DNA from: Acinetobacter sp. LoGeW2-3
Lineage (GTDB): Bacteria > Pseudomonadota > Gammaproteobacteria > Pseudomonadales > Moraxellaceae
Length of the DNA: 64,000 nucleotides
Assembly (NCBI RefSeq): GCF_002688565.1
Contig: NZ_CP024011.1
Coordinates: 868,001 to 932,000 of the forward strand
Reading direction: 5' to 3'
Position 1 is the first letter of the stretch; every line of letters starts with the position of its first letter. Both the position numbers and the translations under genes were made by a program. Under the pieces are notes generated by a model, which was not told the DNA's origin, made no database searches, and saw only the letters and a list, made by a program, of their open reading frames with translations. Below are positions 44,745-54,746 of the stretch, one piece after another.

Positions 44745-45833
44745 TTATTTACCTGAGTTAATCTGACGGTTGGTATATTGGATTGAAGCAATCACCGCCC
44801 AAACAATGAAGGCTACACCGATCAGGCCAGTCACCACTTCCGGAATGTGCACGCCAGTACCACTCGCCAACATAATGAAAGCCAAAGCACCAATCGCATA
44901 ATGCGCACCATGTTCCAGATAGATATAAGCATCCAGTGTGCCTTTATCTACCAGGTAAATCGTCATGGAACGTACGAACATCGCACCGATCGCCAGACCG
45001 AGCATGATGATCACCACATCAGAAGTAATCGCAAAAGCACCAATTACACCATCAAAACTGAAAGATGCATCCAGGACTTCTAGGTATAGAAAGCCACCGA
45101 AACCCGCTTTTACCACACCCGCGGGTACACCTTCAGCATCGTGACGAACTGCATTACCCTCTTCATCAACTTCTGGCTCACCACCAAGTAAGTGACTCAG
45201 AACCTGTACCCCGATGTAAACCACAATCCCCCAGATACCGGCAAGGGTTACATCAAGGCGTTTTAGCTCATCTACATGCGATGCTGTTACCAGCAAGGCA
45301 ATTAAAGTCAAGAACACTGACATCGCGGGAACGTTGGCTAAATGGGCCAAACGGCGCTCTAGCATTCTGAACCAGTGTGTATCTTTTTCTTCATCGAGAA
45401 AGAAGTTCAGGAACACCAGCATCAGGAAGGCACCACCAAAGGCAGCAATTTCCGCATGATGTGCCATCAGCTTCGCCGAGTATTCCTTCGGTGCATTTAA
45501 TGCCAGCTGCACGACTTCCATAAAGCCCATATCGGCAGTCACTGCGACAATAACCACAGGGAAAATCAGACGCATCCCGAATACGGCAACCAGAATACCC
45601 ACGGTCAGGAAGATCATTTTCCAGAAGTGATCCCAGCCGCGCAGGACTGAGGCATTGACAACCGCGTTATCGAACGACAACGACACTTCCATGATTGCAA
45701 GAATTGCAGTGATGGTGAGTGCTGTGAGCATGGTTTGCAGGCCCGCTTCAGGACCATGGGTATAACCCCAGTAAGCAGCCAAACCAAGACACACGATCGA
45801 GAATGCAAATGAGAAACCAAAATGTTTCAACAT
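44745..45833 (-). CDS. DUF475 / TerC-like membrane protein
   Basis: 362 residues with about nine membrane helices. MEVSLSFDNAVVNASVL and LEVLDASFSFDGVIGAFAIT are paired acidic motifs (SFDNA and SFDGV) within membrane segments, typical of the TerC/DUF475 group and probably metal-binding. TerC relatives are linked to tellurite resistance and metal (Mn) export. The charged loop GGEPEVDEEGNAVRHDAEG lies between helices. It lies between the MFS gene and uvrA and is divergent from uvrA. Confidence 0.85.
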   Translation of the reverse strand: MLKHFGFSFAFSIVCLGLAAYWGYTHGPEAGLQTMLTALTITAILAIMEVSLSFDNAVVNASVLRGWDHFWKMIFLTVGILVAVFGMRLIFPVVIVAVTADMGFMEVVQLALNAPKEYSAKLMAHHAEIAAFGGAFLMLVFLNFFLDEEKDTHWFRMLERRLAHLANVPAMSVFLTLIALLVTASHVDELKRLDVTLAGIWGIVVYIGVQVLSHLLGGEPEVDEEGNAVRHDAEGVPAGVVKAGFGGFLYLEVLDASFSFDGVIGAFAITSDVVIIMLGLAIGAMFVRSMTIYLVDKGTLDAYIYLEHGAHYAIGALAFIMLASGTGVHIPEVVTGLIGVAFIVWAVIASIQYTNRQINSGK

Positions 45834-46370
45834 ACAAATCGACCTTGTATTAAACAGAATTTAAAATATCATTTCGCAGTACAAAAAATGAATAGCTGTG
45901 AAAATTTGTCGCCATTATGAAACTTTTGCGACTTAAACCAAAGCGATTCCATGTAGCTTTTCAATTATTTTTAGCTTTTATTCCCACGCATTATTTTATT
46001 CATGAGATGCGATGTTTGGCTAAATATTCTACTCTTGTTTTCAAGCGTATCTAGTCAGCTGCATTTCACTTTTTTATTTGCTAAAAATCATATTCTCTAC
46101 AGAGGTCTTTCTAAGGCCAGCAACTTAAATTTGATTCACCCCATATCCAAAAATTATTTTTTATACAAAGGTTTTATTTTTGAAATCAAAGATTAATATT
46201 GTTGCAAAGTTCATCTAACTGTTCAGATATTTACGATTCAGCACCAATATTCTATTGATCACTGAACTGAGCCGTCACAACTTGACGTTAAATGTACTAA
46301 TCTTTGCACTTGAACATTTTTCATGCGCTATCATATATAAGTTTTTTAAAGAATCATCCAGGATTATTGC
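45834..46370. other. intergenic region upstream of uvrA
   Basis: 537 AT-rich bases between divergent genes. A 64-codon frame at 46002-46196 lacks a good start site and is probably not a gene. A possible uvrA promoter is TTGAAC (46311-46316), 17 bases, ATATAT. I see nothing else. Confidence 0.5.
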
Positions 46371-49202
46371 ATGAGCCAAAGTCATATCCGTATTCGAGGC
46401 GCACGTACGCATAACCTTAAGAATGTGAACCTCGATATTCCACGCGACAAGTTTGTGGTGATTACGGGGCTTTCAGGTTCAGGTAAGTCTTCACTCGCTT
46501 TTGATACCTTATATGCTGAAGGTCAGCGTCGTTATGTCGAATCGCTGTCTGCCTATGCGCGTCAGTTCCTGTCCCAGATGGAAAAACCTGAAGTCGATTC
46601 GATTGAAGGCCTCAGCCCGGCCATCGCTATTGAACAGAAGTCGACCAGCCATAACCCGCGTTCTACTGTGGGAACCATCACAGAAATTTACGACTATTTA
46701 CGTCTGCTCTATGCGCGCGTTGGTACACCCTATTGCCCGGAACATGACCTGCCGATGGTGGCGCAAACCGTGAGTGAAATGGTGGATGCGGTAAAAGCTC
46801 TGGAAGAAGGCACGGGCCTGATGTTGTTGGCACCAGTCGTGCGTGAACGTAAGGGTGAATACTCTGCGCTATTTGAACAATTGCAGAGCCAAGGTTTTGT
46901 ACGTGCCCGCGTGGATGGCGAGATCATGGAAATTGATCCACCACCAGAACTGGACAAAAAGAAAAAGCACACCATTGAAGTAGTCGTTGACCGCTTTAAA
47001 GTCCGTGATGATCTGGGCAATCGTATTGCGGAAAGTTTTGAAACTGCCCTACGTCTGGGTGGTGATATTGCTATTGTCTCTCGAATGAAAGGTGAACGAC
47101 CAGATCGTGTCTTCTCAGCAAAACACTCTTGCCCGAAATGTGATCGTGCGGTGGCGGAACTGGAACCACGTCTGTTCTCGTTTAACAATCCATTTGGTGC
47201 CTGTCCAGTTTGTGATGGCCTGGGTACGCGTAGTCATTTCAGTGCTGAAAAACTGATTCCAAATCCTGAACTCAGCATCAGTCAGGGCGCGATCCGTGGT
47301 TGGGACCGTCAACGTCCGTACTATTACAGCATGATTGAGAAGGTTGCCAATCACTTTGGCTATTCTCTGGATACGCCATGGAATCAGCTGGAAGCGGATG
47401 TTAAAAAGAAATTCCTTTACGGTACCGGTCGTGAAAAAATTGACCTGAGTTATGTCGATGAGCGTGGCCGCCGTCATAATCGGATGATTGCTTTTGAAGG
47501 TGTGCTGCCGCATTTAGAACGCCGTTACCGTGAAACAGAAAGTAATTATGTGCGTGATGATCTGGCACAGTACTTATCTAATGCAGCCTGTGATGCCTGT
47601 GATGGTTCACGTCTGAATGAAATCTCACGTAATGTGAAAATTCTGGACAAAACCATTGCTGAAATCACTCGTATGTCGATTGGTGATGCGGAAAGTTATT
47701 ATCAAGAGCTCAACCTTGAAGGTGCTCGCGGTGAAATTGCCGACAAGATTTTCAAGGAAATCCGTGAACGTCTGCACTTCCTGGTATCAGTCGGTCTGAA
47801 CTATCTCAGCCTTTCCCGTTCTGCGGAAACTCTGTCGGGTGGTGAAGCCCAGCGTATCCGTCTGGCATCACAAATCGGTGCTGGTCTAATGGGCGTGATG
47901 TATGTGCTAGATGAACCGTCAATTGGTCTGCATCAACGTGATAACGACCGTTTGCTGCAAACTCTAGTGCGTCTGCGTGATCTTGGTAATACTGTGCTGG
48001 TGGTTGAGCATGATGAAGATGCGATTCGCGCTGCCGATCATATTATTGATATCGGTCCGGGTGCTGGTGTGCATGGTGGTTATGTGATTGCTGAAGGAAC
48101 CTATCAGGAACTCGCAGCAAATAAAGATTCTCTAACGGGTAAATATCTATCTGGTAAGCTAAAAATTGAAGTACCAAAACAACGCGTCAAACCACCAAAG
48201 CCAGAAGAACAGATCAAGCTCATGGGTGCGGCGGGTCATAACCTTAAGAAAGTCGATCTGACGATTCCTCTGGGTGTAATGACTTGTGTGACGGGTGTAT
48301 CAGGTTCAGGTAAATCAACACTGATTAACCGGACTTTATTACCATTGGCAGCAACCCAGCTCAATGGTGCGACCACTCAAACTTCAGAGAAATTTGATTC
48401 AATTGATGGTCTGCAATTCCTGGATAAAGTCGTAGATATTGACCAGAGTCCGATTGGACGTACACCACGTTCGAATCCGGCGACTTATACCGGTTTATTT
48501 ACCCCAATTCGTGAGCTGTTTTCTCAGACTCAGGAAGCCAAAGGTCGTGGTTATACTGCAGGCCGTTTCTCGTTTAACGTGAAAGGTGGTCGCTGTGAAG
48601 CCTGTGAAGGCGATGGCATGATTAAAGTGGCGATGCACTTCCTGCCAGATATGTATGTACCGTGTGATGCCTGTCATGGCAAGCGTTATAACCGCGAAAC
48701 ACTGGAAGTGAACTATAAAGGCAAAAACATCTCTGATGTACTGGAAATGACAGTTGAAGATGCCATGCATTTCTTCGATGCTATTCCAGTGATTCACCGT
48801 CGTCTGGAAACATTGCATCAGGTAGGTTTAGGTTATATCCGTCTGGGTCAGTCAGCAACAACACTTTCTGGTGGTGAAGCACAACGGGTTAAACTGGCAC
48901 GTGAGCTGGCAAAACGTGATACTGGTAAGACCCTGTATGTTCTGGATGAGCCAACGACTGGTCTGCACTTCCATGATATTGCCAAGTTACTCGATATCCT
49001 GCACGAGCTACGCAACAAGGGTAATACTATTGTAGTGATTGAGCACAATCTGGATGTCATTAAAACTGCGGACTGGATCGTGGACTTGGGTCCTGAAGGT
49101 GGTTCAGGAGGCGGTATGATTATCGCTGAAGGTACGCCTGAACAAGTGGCGAAGAGTAAGAGTTCACATACTGCGCGGTTCTTAAAGCCGTTGTTGAAAT
49201 AA
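46371..49202 (+). CDS. uvrA: excinuclease ABC subunit A
   Basis: 943 residues. UvrA is the damage-recognition ATPase of nucleotide excision repair. It has two ABC modules: Walker A motifs [12 protein letters not shown] (about 33-44) and [12 protein letters not shown] (about 642), and two ABC signatures [12 protein letters not shown] and [12 protein letters not shown]. Zinc-binding Cys sets are CPKCDRAV with CPVCDGLG, and CEACEGDG with CDACHGKR. The length is standard. It is a monocistronic-looking unit, followed by hairpin repeat DNA. Confidence 0.97.
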   Translation: MSQSHIRIRGARTHNLKNVNLDIPRDKFVVITGLSGSGKSSLAFDTLYAEGQRRYVESLSAYARQFLSQMEKPEVDSIEGLSPAIAIEQKSTSHNPRSTVGTITEIYDYLRLLYARVGTPYCPEHDLPMVAQTVSEMVDAVKALEEGTGLMLLAPVVRERKGEYSALFEQLQSQGFVRARVDGEIMEIDPPPELDKKKKHTIEVVVDRFKVRDDLGNRIAESFETALRLGGDIAIVSRMKGERPDRVFSAKHSCPKCDRAVAELEPRLFSFNNPFGACPVCDGLGTRSHFSAEKLIPNPELSISQGAIRGWDRQRPYYYSMIEKVANHFGYSLDTPWNQLEADVKKKFLYGTGREKIDLSYVDERGRRHNRMIAFEGVLPHLERRYRETESNYVRDDLAQYLSNAACDACDGSRLNEISRNVKILDKTIAEITRMSIGDAESYYQELNLEGARGEIADKIFKEIRERLHFLVSVGLNYLSLSRSAETLSGGEAQRIRLASQIGAGLMGVMYVLDEPSIGLHQRDNDRLLQTLVRLRDLGNTVLVVEHDEDAIRAADHIIDIGPGAGVHGGYVIAEGTYQELAANKDSLTGKYLSGKLKIEVPKQRVKPPKPEEQIKLMGAAGHNLKKVDLTIPLGVMTCVTGVSGSGKSTLINRTLLPLAATQLNGATTQTSEKFDSIDGLQFLDKVVDIDQSPIGRTPRSNPATYTGLFTPIRELFSQTQEAKGRGYTAGRFSFNVKGGRCEACEGDGMIKVAMHFLPDMYVPCDACHGKRYNRETLEVNYKGKNISDVLEMTVEDAMHFFDAIPVIHRRLETLHQVGLGYIRLGQSATTLSGGEAQRVKLARELAKRDTGKTLYVLDEPTTGLHFHDIAKLLDILHELRNKGNTIVVIEHNLDVIKTADWIVDLGPEGGSGGGMIIAEGTPEQVAKSKSSHTARFLKPLLK

Positions 49203-49275
49203 GAATCTCCCCTAGCCCCTCTTTAGAAAAGAGGGGAAATTCCCTCCTTTCTCAAAGGAGGGTTAGGGAGGATTA
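49203..49275. repeat. CCCT-rich intergenic hairpin repeat after uvrA
   Basis: Nested inverted repeats: CTCCCCTAGCCCCTCTTT against AAAGAGGGG, and CCCTCCTTT against AAAGGAGGG, then GTTAGGGAGG closing on CTCCCCTA. This has the look of a dispersed intergenic repeat (compare 22604-22626). It separates uvrA from the AbiJ-like gene. Confidence 0.6.
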
Positions 49276-49315
49276 AAACTTAATAAAAAGGATTTTTTGT
49301 TTTTCAGGGGGAATC

Positions 49316-50158
49316 ATGCGGTTTTCAGAAAGATATGGTTATAAGCCTGTACGTGACATTATTCAAAAAGAAAGTATAGATGATGCTTTAAAAAATGGAT
49401 TATGGAATGCAATCGATTTAAGTATTTTTAGTCAATATTATATTTTTAATAATCGACATGCTCCTATAAACGGAAGTAATTTAGAGGAATTCTTTAAAAC
49501 ACTATTTCATTACTTCTTTAAAGTTAGAATTGATCAAATTCCATATAACTTGCAACAAACTATTAATTTTATAGATGATCTTTATTTCAAAAAATATAAA
49601 TGGTATGAAATTTATAATTTTATTGAAGCATGTATAGAGTATTTTCCTTTTGATGAAGGGAAAGAAGATTTTATCAATCTACTGAATAATTGCTTACGAA
49701 TTGAGAATTCTGCTTATAGGGTGATTAATGACCAAATCACCCCAGTCACCTCAGAACAAGAAATCCAATCCATTGAAGAAGCTTTAGAAGATACAAGTCC
49801 CTATTCCGGTGTTCAAAAACATTTAAATCAAGCTTTAAAGCTTATGTCAAATCGCCAGAATCCTTATTATCGAAACTCTATTAAAGAGTCAATCAGTGCT
49901 GTTGAATCTATTTGTAAAATAGTGACAGACGATGATAAAGCAAGTTTAGGACAAGCTTTAAAGATAATCGAAACAAAGTATGGATTACATGAGGCCTTGA
50001 AGAAAAGTTTAAGCCAACTTTATGGCTATACTTCTGATGGTGATGGTATACGCCATGCGATGTTAGAAGAATCCAATTTAAGCTATATCGATGCGAAATT
50101 TATGCTCGTAGCCTGTACTAATTTTATTAACTATCTGATCGATAAAACTAAAAATTAA
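49316..50158 (+). CDS. AbiJ-like protein, possible abortive-infection defence gene
   Basis: 280 residues. The N-terminus MRFSERYGYKPVRDIIQKES followed by LKNGLWNAIDL fits the AbiJ N-terminal domain 4 (AbiJ_N4) family, which is found in phage-defence proteins. The C-terminal part (about 165-275) is a helical, HEPN-like domain with SISAVESICKIV, a GQALKIIE helix and DGDGIRHAM, where Arg-His may be catalytic. AGGGGGAA is 5 bases before the ATG. The gene is clearly more AT-rich than its neighbours and uses AT-rich codons, as expected for acquired DNA. Defence function is inferred from the family. Confidence 0.72.
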   Translation: MRFSERYGYKPVRDIIQKESIDDALKNGLWNAIDLSIFSQYYIFNNRHAPINGSNLEEFFKTLFHYFFKVRIDQIPYNLQQTINFIDDLYFKKYKWYEIYNFIEACIEYFPFDEGKEDFINLLNNCLRIENSAYRVINDQITPVTSEQEIQSIEEALEDTSPYSGVQKHLNQALKLMSNRQNPYYRNSIKESISAVESICKIVTDDDKASLGQALKIIETKYGLHEALKKSLSQLYGYTSDGDGIRHAMLEESNLSYIDAKFMLVACTNFINYLIDKTKN

Positions 50159-50159
50159 A

Positions 50160-50200
50160 TTATATAACCGGCGACATGGATGTCGCCCATCTGATAGCCC
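50160..50200. repeat. palindromic repeat GGCGACAT/ATGTCGCC
   Basis: A perfect 8-bp inverted repeat with a 2-base centre, 10 bases after the AbiJ-like gene, followed by the words CATCTGATAGCCCTAAAGGG. There is no T run, so it is not a standard terminator. It may be a dispersed repeat that marks the right border of the inserted gene. Confidence 0.45.
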
Positions 50201-50299
50201 TAAAGGGAGTTAACATCAGTCAAACAAATGCATTTTGCTACTTTTGGTTAGTCAAAAGTAAGAATATTTTTATTAATGAAGATAAATAAATTAGTTAAG

Positions 50300-52003
50300 C
50301 TAAACATCCACCACTGCATTCCGTCCTCGACCTTTAGCCATAAACAAAGCTTTATCTGCTTTAGTAAACAGGCTGATCCAGGACTGTGCGCCTATTGCCA
50401 ATCCAATACTGACCGATACCTGAATTTGCTCGCCAGTATCACTTAAAATACAAGCATCAGCCACTTGACTTCGAATCTTATTGGCAATGATATGAGCATT
50501 ATAAAGATCAATATTTTCGATCAAAACCAGAAACTCATCCCCACCATAACGCACCAATAAATCAGAAGTACGGACATTGTCCTTCAGGCACTGGGCCACG
50601 AACTGAATAACCTCATCTCCGACAATGTGCCCATACTGATCATTAACCTGCTTAAAGTGATCAATATCAATAATCATCAGACAGGTCTGGCTAAACTGCG
50701 AAGGATGTGACTCTAGAAAGCGAGTGTATTCCTCTAAAGCGAACCGATTTGCCAATCCAGTTAAAGGATCGGAATGGGCAATATTTTTAAGCCTAAATTC
50801 TAAAGCCTCACGTTGCTGCAACATTTGCTGCAACTTTTGAATAGCTGCAAATAAAGAGTCTGATTTGGAGCGAGCATTCGATGATAAAGGCTGAGCATCT
50901 CCGTTCTCTGAAAGTGTAAACAGAATTTGACGCGCTTCGATCAACGGCTGAAAAACGCTTTTACGTGCAAAAATCATCGTCGCAATTGCTGCACTTAAAG
51001 ACACCAGCGAAAGTAAAATCGTCCAGAGCAAATGCTGCAAATGAGAAGATTTTTCCTGTTCTGCGACCTGATTGCTGTAATCAAGCAAATAAGTTTGCAG
51101 ATCAACCACAGTAACGAATTTATCTACCATGGCATTGGTCAGTTCTGTTCCCGCCAAATGGTAAGGTACTTGCTGACTACTCTCGTCCATCAGGCTGGAA
51201 ATAATCGGTAAGCCCTTTTGAATAAAGACAGTATCTACAGCATTATGCAGTCGGTTAAATTCTTCAGTCTTGTCCTGTTCTGGCTGCAATGTGCCGATTA
51301 AATCCCAAAGATAGTGGATTCGATATTGAATTTGCACGGCACGAGTCAAGCTTGTCGCTGGAATCTGTTGGCCAAAAGTCACATAAGGCATGATTGTAGA
51401 AGCTGCCCGCCCAGCCTGATCTCGTAAGTCAGATAAAAATAAAATTTGAGGAATAAAATTGTTTTGTGCTGTAGAGGTCTTATTAGAAGCAATAACGACT
51501 CCTTTTAGAAGAGTCCGACAACTATCCCACACTTTAAACATTGCACCAATCGCATGATCTAATGCTTTTGCACTACGCTGGTTCCAAGGGGTTTTTGCAT
51601 AAAGATCAATCTGTAAACGCCCCTGTTCCAGACTTGGCCGAACCACCCTTTCTAAACGCTGGCTTAAATGCGGAAAGCCTACCTGCTGCAATACCTCGGC
51701 CGTATGTTCAAACTGCTGATCTACTTCTTTACGATAAATTTCAAGTTCTTGTTGTCGTTGTTGAATATCTTCAGGCGTACTGGAAAGCACTTTATTGGCA
51801 GGTGCACGTTCCTTGGAGATCTTATTGGCTAGAATGGCAACTTCTTGGAGTGCATGTAATTCATCAGAAGTACGCACTGCTTCAAGGTATCTTTGTGTGC
51901 TATTAACAATGAGAGGGATACAAATCAGCAGCAGACATAGAATAATGACAGACATTGCCCAATACAGATGTTTACTGATTTGTTCAGAGCGTAAGGTATT
52001 CAT
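50300..52003 (-). CDS. membrane-bound diguanylate cyclase
   Basis: 567 residues. A membrane helix at about 17-36, a large helical periplasmic sensor region to about 330, a second membrane helix (LLWTILLSLVSLSAAIATMI), a short coiled coil and a GGDEF domain (about 400-567). The active site is RYGGDEF, and RTSD forms the RxxD inhibition site five residues before it. It should make cyclic di-GMP in response to a periplasmic or membrane signal. It is a single gene. Confidence 0.9.
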   Translation of the reverse strand: MNTLRSEQISKHLYWAMSVIILCLLLICIPLIVNSTQRYLEAVRTSDELHALQEVAILANKISKERAPANKVLSSTPEDIQQRQQELEIYRKEVDQQFEHTAEVLQQVGFPHLSQRLERVVRPSLEQGRLQIDLYAKTPWNQRSAKALDHAIGAMFKVWDSCRTLLKGVVIASNKTSTAQNNFIPQILFLSDLRDQAGRAASTIMPYVTFGQQIPATSLTRAVQIQYRIHYLWDLIGTLQPEQDKTEEFNRLHNAVDTVFIQKGLPIISSLMDESSQQVPYHLAGTELTNAMVDKFVTVVDLQTYLLDYSNQVAEQEKSSHLQHLLWTILLSLVSLSAAIATMIFARKSVFQPLIEARQILFTLSENGDAQPLSSNARSKSDSLFAAIQKLQQMLQQREALEFRLKNIAHSDPLTGLANRFALEEYTRFLESHPSQFSQTCLMIIDIDHFKQVNDQYGHIVGDEVIQFVAQCLKDNVRTSDLLVRYGGDEFLVLIENIDLYNAHIIANKIRSQVADACILSDTGEQIQVSVSIGLAIGAQSWISLFTKADKALFMAKGRGRNAVVDV

Positions 52004-52253
52004 TGTCTTCGCATACGCCCTCAGGCTAATAATAAAGTATTTGATTTATCTTAATTATTATACAAAAAATCCATTTCTTCAGAAAGAAAAAATTCTTCAT
52101 ATTAAATGATTTTATATAGCTTTACTGAACTCAAAGGTCAAAGAAAGGCTCATTCATGTTCTTAGATTTTAAATAAAAATTTTTAGATTTAGTAAAAAAC
52201 CAGCGGATGTATCAAATAATTTCAAAAAAAATCTAAATTCGTATTGTTTACTG

Positions 52254-52282
52254 TTTACACATGCAACAATTAAGTGCATAAT
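52254..52282 (+). promoter_or_regulatory. orphan promoter
   Basis: TTTACA (52254-52259), 17 bases, CATAAT (52277-52282). No open frame follows before the terminator 70 bases on. Confidence 0.6.
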
Positions 52283-52288
52283 GCACCG

Positions 52289-52390
52289 CATTAGGGCGAA
52301 TTAAATTTTTCCTCAGCAGATATTTTGATTTACCCGCAAATTTTGGCTAAAAAATCCCAGTTTTCATTGAAAATTGGGATTTTTTTGTCT
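52289..52390 (+). ncRNA. candidate small RNA, about 100 nt
   Basis: It runs from the promoter above to a terminator at 52353-52387 (AATCCCA/TGGGATT with TTTT/AAAA inner pairs, then seven T). It has no ribosome site plus start combination worth noting. Function unknown. Confidence 0.5.
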
Positions 52391-52535
52391 ATTTCATTTT
52401 CTATATAATATTTAATTGAATATTATGCACTATTTTGGTGCAATTTATTCTTGCAAGACTGCTTGTCTTGTTTGTTATTTATACTGATTAACTCATATTT
52501 TTCTCTTCTCACTCCTCCCTTCTAAAATTTTAGAC

Positions 52536-52630
52536 AAAAAAAAGCCCAACCTTGGGGAAAGCTGGGCCGATAAAACACAAAATTTGTGGAGGATCAGGTC
52601 AAATAAAAATCATATCTCGTCTGACTTGAT
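52536..52630 (-). ncRNA. candidate small RNA, about 95 nt
   Basis: On the minus strand a promoter TTTACA (52665-52660), 17 bases, CATAAT (52642-52637) is followed by about 95 bases ending in terminator GCCCAGC/GTTGGGC-like stem (52544-52567) and eight T. The middle holds a single-stranded-looking GATCCTCCACA, complementary to ribosome-binding sites, and a CACAAA/TTTGTG hairpin. Confidence 0.52.
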
Positions 52631-53037
52631 CATATCATTATGGTAATTTTCATATAAAATGTAAAGCAGATTAAAATAGTCGGGTTTCTATTTGTTTAAT
52701 TAATCATCATTACGGTGATTTATATTCAAAAAACACAAATTTATTAGTAGCTAACCTATTAAAATTTATCTATTACTTAGCTTCAGTCACCAAACTATGA
52801 CAAATAGATAGATCAAAAATTGTTTTTTTCTATGTTTAAGAAATAATCAATTAGATTAAACAATAAATTATCCACAAATAAAGTGATTTTTCACATATTT
52901 TATAGCTCTTTTATATTTGCTTAGTTAATTGTTCTAACAGCATTTTTTCAGGTTGAAATGGCAAATATCTTCTTGTTCACAATTTCATCAAATCAAACAC
53001 TTATAAGCTTTGTATTTAATAATTACATTAGGGTTCA

Positions 53038-53065
53038 TTGACTTAATAAATTGTTACAATACAAT
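53038..53065 (+). promoter_or_regulatory. promoter of omp33-36
   Basis: TTGACT (53038-53043), 16 bases, TACAAT (53060-53065), about 40 bases before the start codon. It is the best match upstream of the porin gene. Confidence 0.6.
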
Positions 53066-53104
53066 TACTGCTGTTTTACCCCCTTTTGAAAAATGGTAAT
53101 TATC

Positions 53105-54001
53105 ATGAAAAAACTAGGTTTAGCCACTGCTTTATTATTAGCGATGACCGGTGCTCAAGCATATCAATTCGAAGTTCAAGGTCAATCAGAGTTCATTGAT
53201 AACACTGCTAATGACAAAAACTTTACTGGTGCAGTTCAAGGTACTTACTACTTCAAAGATGTAGACACTACTAAAGGTCCATTAGCTGAAGCAGCATTTT
53301 TAAACCAAGCGTCTAATGTATCTGCTTCTTATACATATGGCGAATACGACGTAGATGCTGATAACAACCAAAACTTCACTTCTCACACTTATGGTGTAAA
53401 AGGCGAAGCTTATGTTCCAACTAAAGTAGTTCCTGCATATGCAAGCGCTTCTTATAGCCATACTAAATTTGATGGTAAAGGCGGCCAAAAAGATGGCAAT
53501 GGCGACCGTTATGCATTAGAACTTGGTGCTTTCGCTACACCTAACTTCCTGGTTGCTGTAGGTTATACAAGCGTTGCTGACCAGACTTCTTACGATGCTT
53601 TCAACATGTTTAACAACGGTGTTGCTAAAGCTGCTATTGAATCAGACACAATCGCTGAAGATCAAGATGCAATCACTGCTCGTACTAAATACGTAGGTGG
53701 AATCGATGGTACTAACATGGCGATCGGTTTTGAATCTGGTTTAGTTTATGGTGAAGACACTGCTTATAACCTAGGTACTACACTATATGTAACTCCTAAA
53801 CTAGGTGTTGGCGTTTCTTACATGGAATCTAGCTTTGCTGGTTCTCCAGACAAAGCATATGGTGCTAACGTAAACTACTTCGTTACTCCAGCAGTTTCTG
53901 TAGGCGCTAGCTATGTAAATGCTAACTTTGAACGTTCTGAAGCAACTGAAATTGCTCGTGACACTCAAACTGTTGGCTTAAATGCTAAATTCCGTTTCTA
54001 A
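53105..54001 (+). CDS. omp33-36: Omp33-36 family outer-membrane porin
   Basis: 298 residues from the ATG at 53105. A signal peptide (MKKLGLATALLLAMTGAQA) precedes mature YQFEVQGQSEFIDNTANDKNFTGAVQGTYYF, which matches the Acinetobacter Omp33-36 (Omp34) channel. The rest alternates beta strands (ASASYSHTKF, VGASYVNANF) and ends with the barrel signal GLNAKFRF. Omp33-36 forms water channels and has been linked to carbapenem susceptibility and virulence in A. baumannii. Codon use is biased toward frequent codons, as for a highly expressed gene. Confidence 0.93.
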   Translation: MKKLGLATALLLAMTGAQAYQFEVQGQSEFIDNTANDKNFTGAVQGTYYFKDVDTTKGPLAEAAFLNQASNVSASYTYGEYDVDADNNQNFTSHTYGVKGEAYVPTKVVPAYASASYSHTKFDGKGGQKDGNGDRYALELGAFATPNFLVAVGYTSVADQTSYDAFNMFNNGVAKAAIESDTIAEDQDAITARTKYVGGIDGTNMAIGFESGLVYGEDTAYNLGTTLYVTPKLGVGVSYMESSFAGSPDKAYGANVNYFVTPAVSVGASYVNANFERSEATEIARDTQTVGLNAKFRF

Positions 54002-54025
54002 TTTCTGATTAGATTCCGAATACAG

Positions 54026-54057
54026 AAAAAAGGACGCTTTAAGCGTCCTTTTTTTCT
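54026..54057. terminator. bidirectional terminator between omp33-36 and the channel-like gene
   Basis: AGGACGCTT/AAGCGTCCT with A run and T run. It overlaps the 3' end of the convergent gene at 54039. Confidence 0.9.
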
Positions 54058-54746
54058 TGTTCCGACTTTTTATGCGGTAAATGAGAAATATATTGTAATC
54101 CCACCAGCCGTGACACAATCAAAGCCAGATACATCACACCAAAAAACATCTGAATCATAGCCAACATTCTGGCAAGGGGACTCACGGGCATGGTATCTGC
54201 TAATCCTGTGGCGGATTGCACACTAAAACTCAAGAACAATAAGTCCAACCAAGGCTGATAAGCTTGAAGGTCGGGATCCGCAAAACTATAAGGAATCAGT
54301 AGCTGACAAATACTATAAAGAAAGGCAAATCCCCAGGCCATCAAAGTAAAGGCCGCCCCTGCTGCAAATAGTTCATCTTTAGTCAGGTAACGGTCATGAA
54401 ACATATAACGTAATAAACCATAAGATGCACTGAAATAAGCACAAGCTTCAAAGGCATGCGCGATAATCAACACCCAGACCTGTTTCACGCCTAATAAAAC
54501 CAATGATGAAAAAAATAGTGCACCAATAACGAAACTTAATCCCAGTATCGTGAAGACAGGGGTTTGACGAATGACCCGGGCAATCACCAGTAAAACCAAT
54601 ACGCCTATTACCCAAGTTGCGGCCCGATAAGGAGCATACTCATAACTTAGTACAGATAGGATCAGAATAATGAATTGCAGACAGAGTAGCCATGCAGAAG
54701 GCAGTCGCTTAAAAGTCGTCCAGCACATTAACAAAGTTTTTTTCAT
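54039..54746 (-). CDS. ion-channel-like membrane protein
   Basis: 235 residues with about six membrane helices. The C-terminal part has a two-helix plus pore-loop layout: LLFLSFSVQSATGLADTMPVSPLARMLAMIQMFFGVMYLALIV. The segment SATGLADTMP stands where potassium channels have T-V-G-Y-G-D, so the filter is altered. AGAAGGA is upstream of the ATG. It is best called an Ion_trans_2-like protein; ion selectivity cannot be predicted. Confidence 0.72.
   Translation of the reverse strand: MKKTLLMCWTTFKRLPSAWLLCLQFIILILSVLSYEYAPYRAATWVIGVLVLLVIARVIRQTPVFTILGLSFVIGALFFSSLVLLGVKQVWVLIIAHAFEACAYFSASYGLLRYMFHDRYLTKDELFAAGAAFTLMAWGFAFLYSICQLLIPYSFADPDLQAYQPWLDLLFLSFSVQSATGLADTMPVSPLARMLAMIQMFFGVMYLALIVSRLVGLQYISHLPHKKSEQEKKDA

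Larger units (their letters stand above)
52004..53104. other. 1.1 kb AT-rich intergenic region with two candidate small RNAs
   Basis: No protein gene is visible between the cyclase and the porin. It holds two orphan promoter-terminator units on opposite strands (52254-52390 and 52665-52536), a copy of the CAAGACAAGC word on the minus strand at about 52461-52470, and the omp33-36 promoter. The part from about 52680 to 53030 is very AT-rich and I see nothing distinct in it. Confidence 0.65.

Noticed and set aside
46002..46196. 64-codon open frame upstream of uvrA
   Set aside because: No ribosome site, many rare and AT-driven codons, no known motif. Probably chance in AT-rich DNA.
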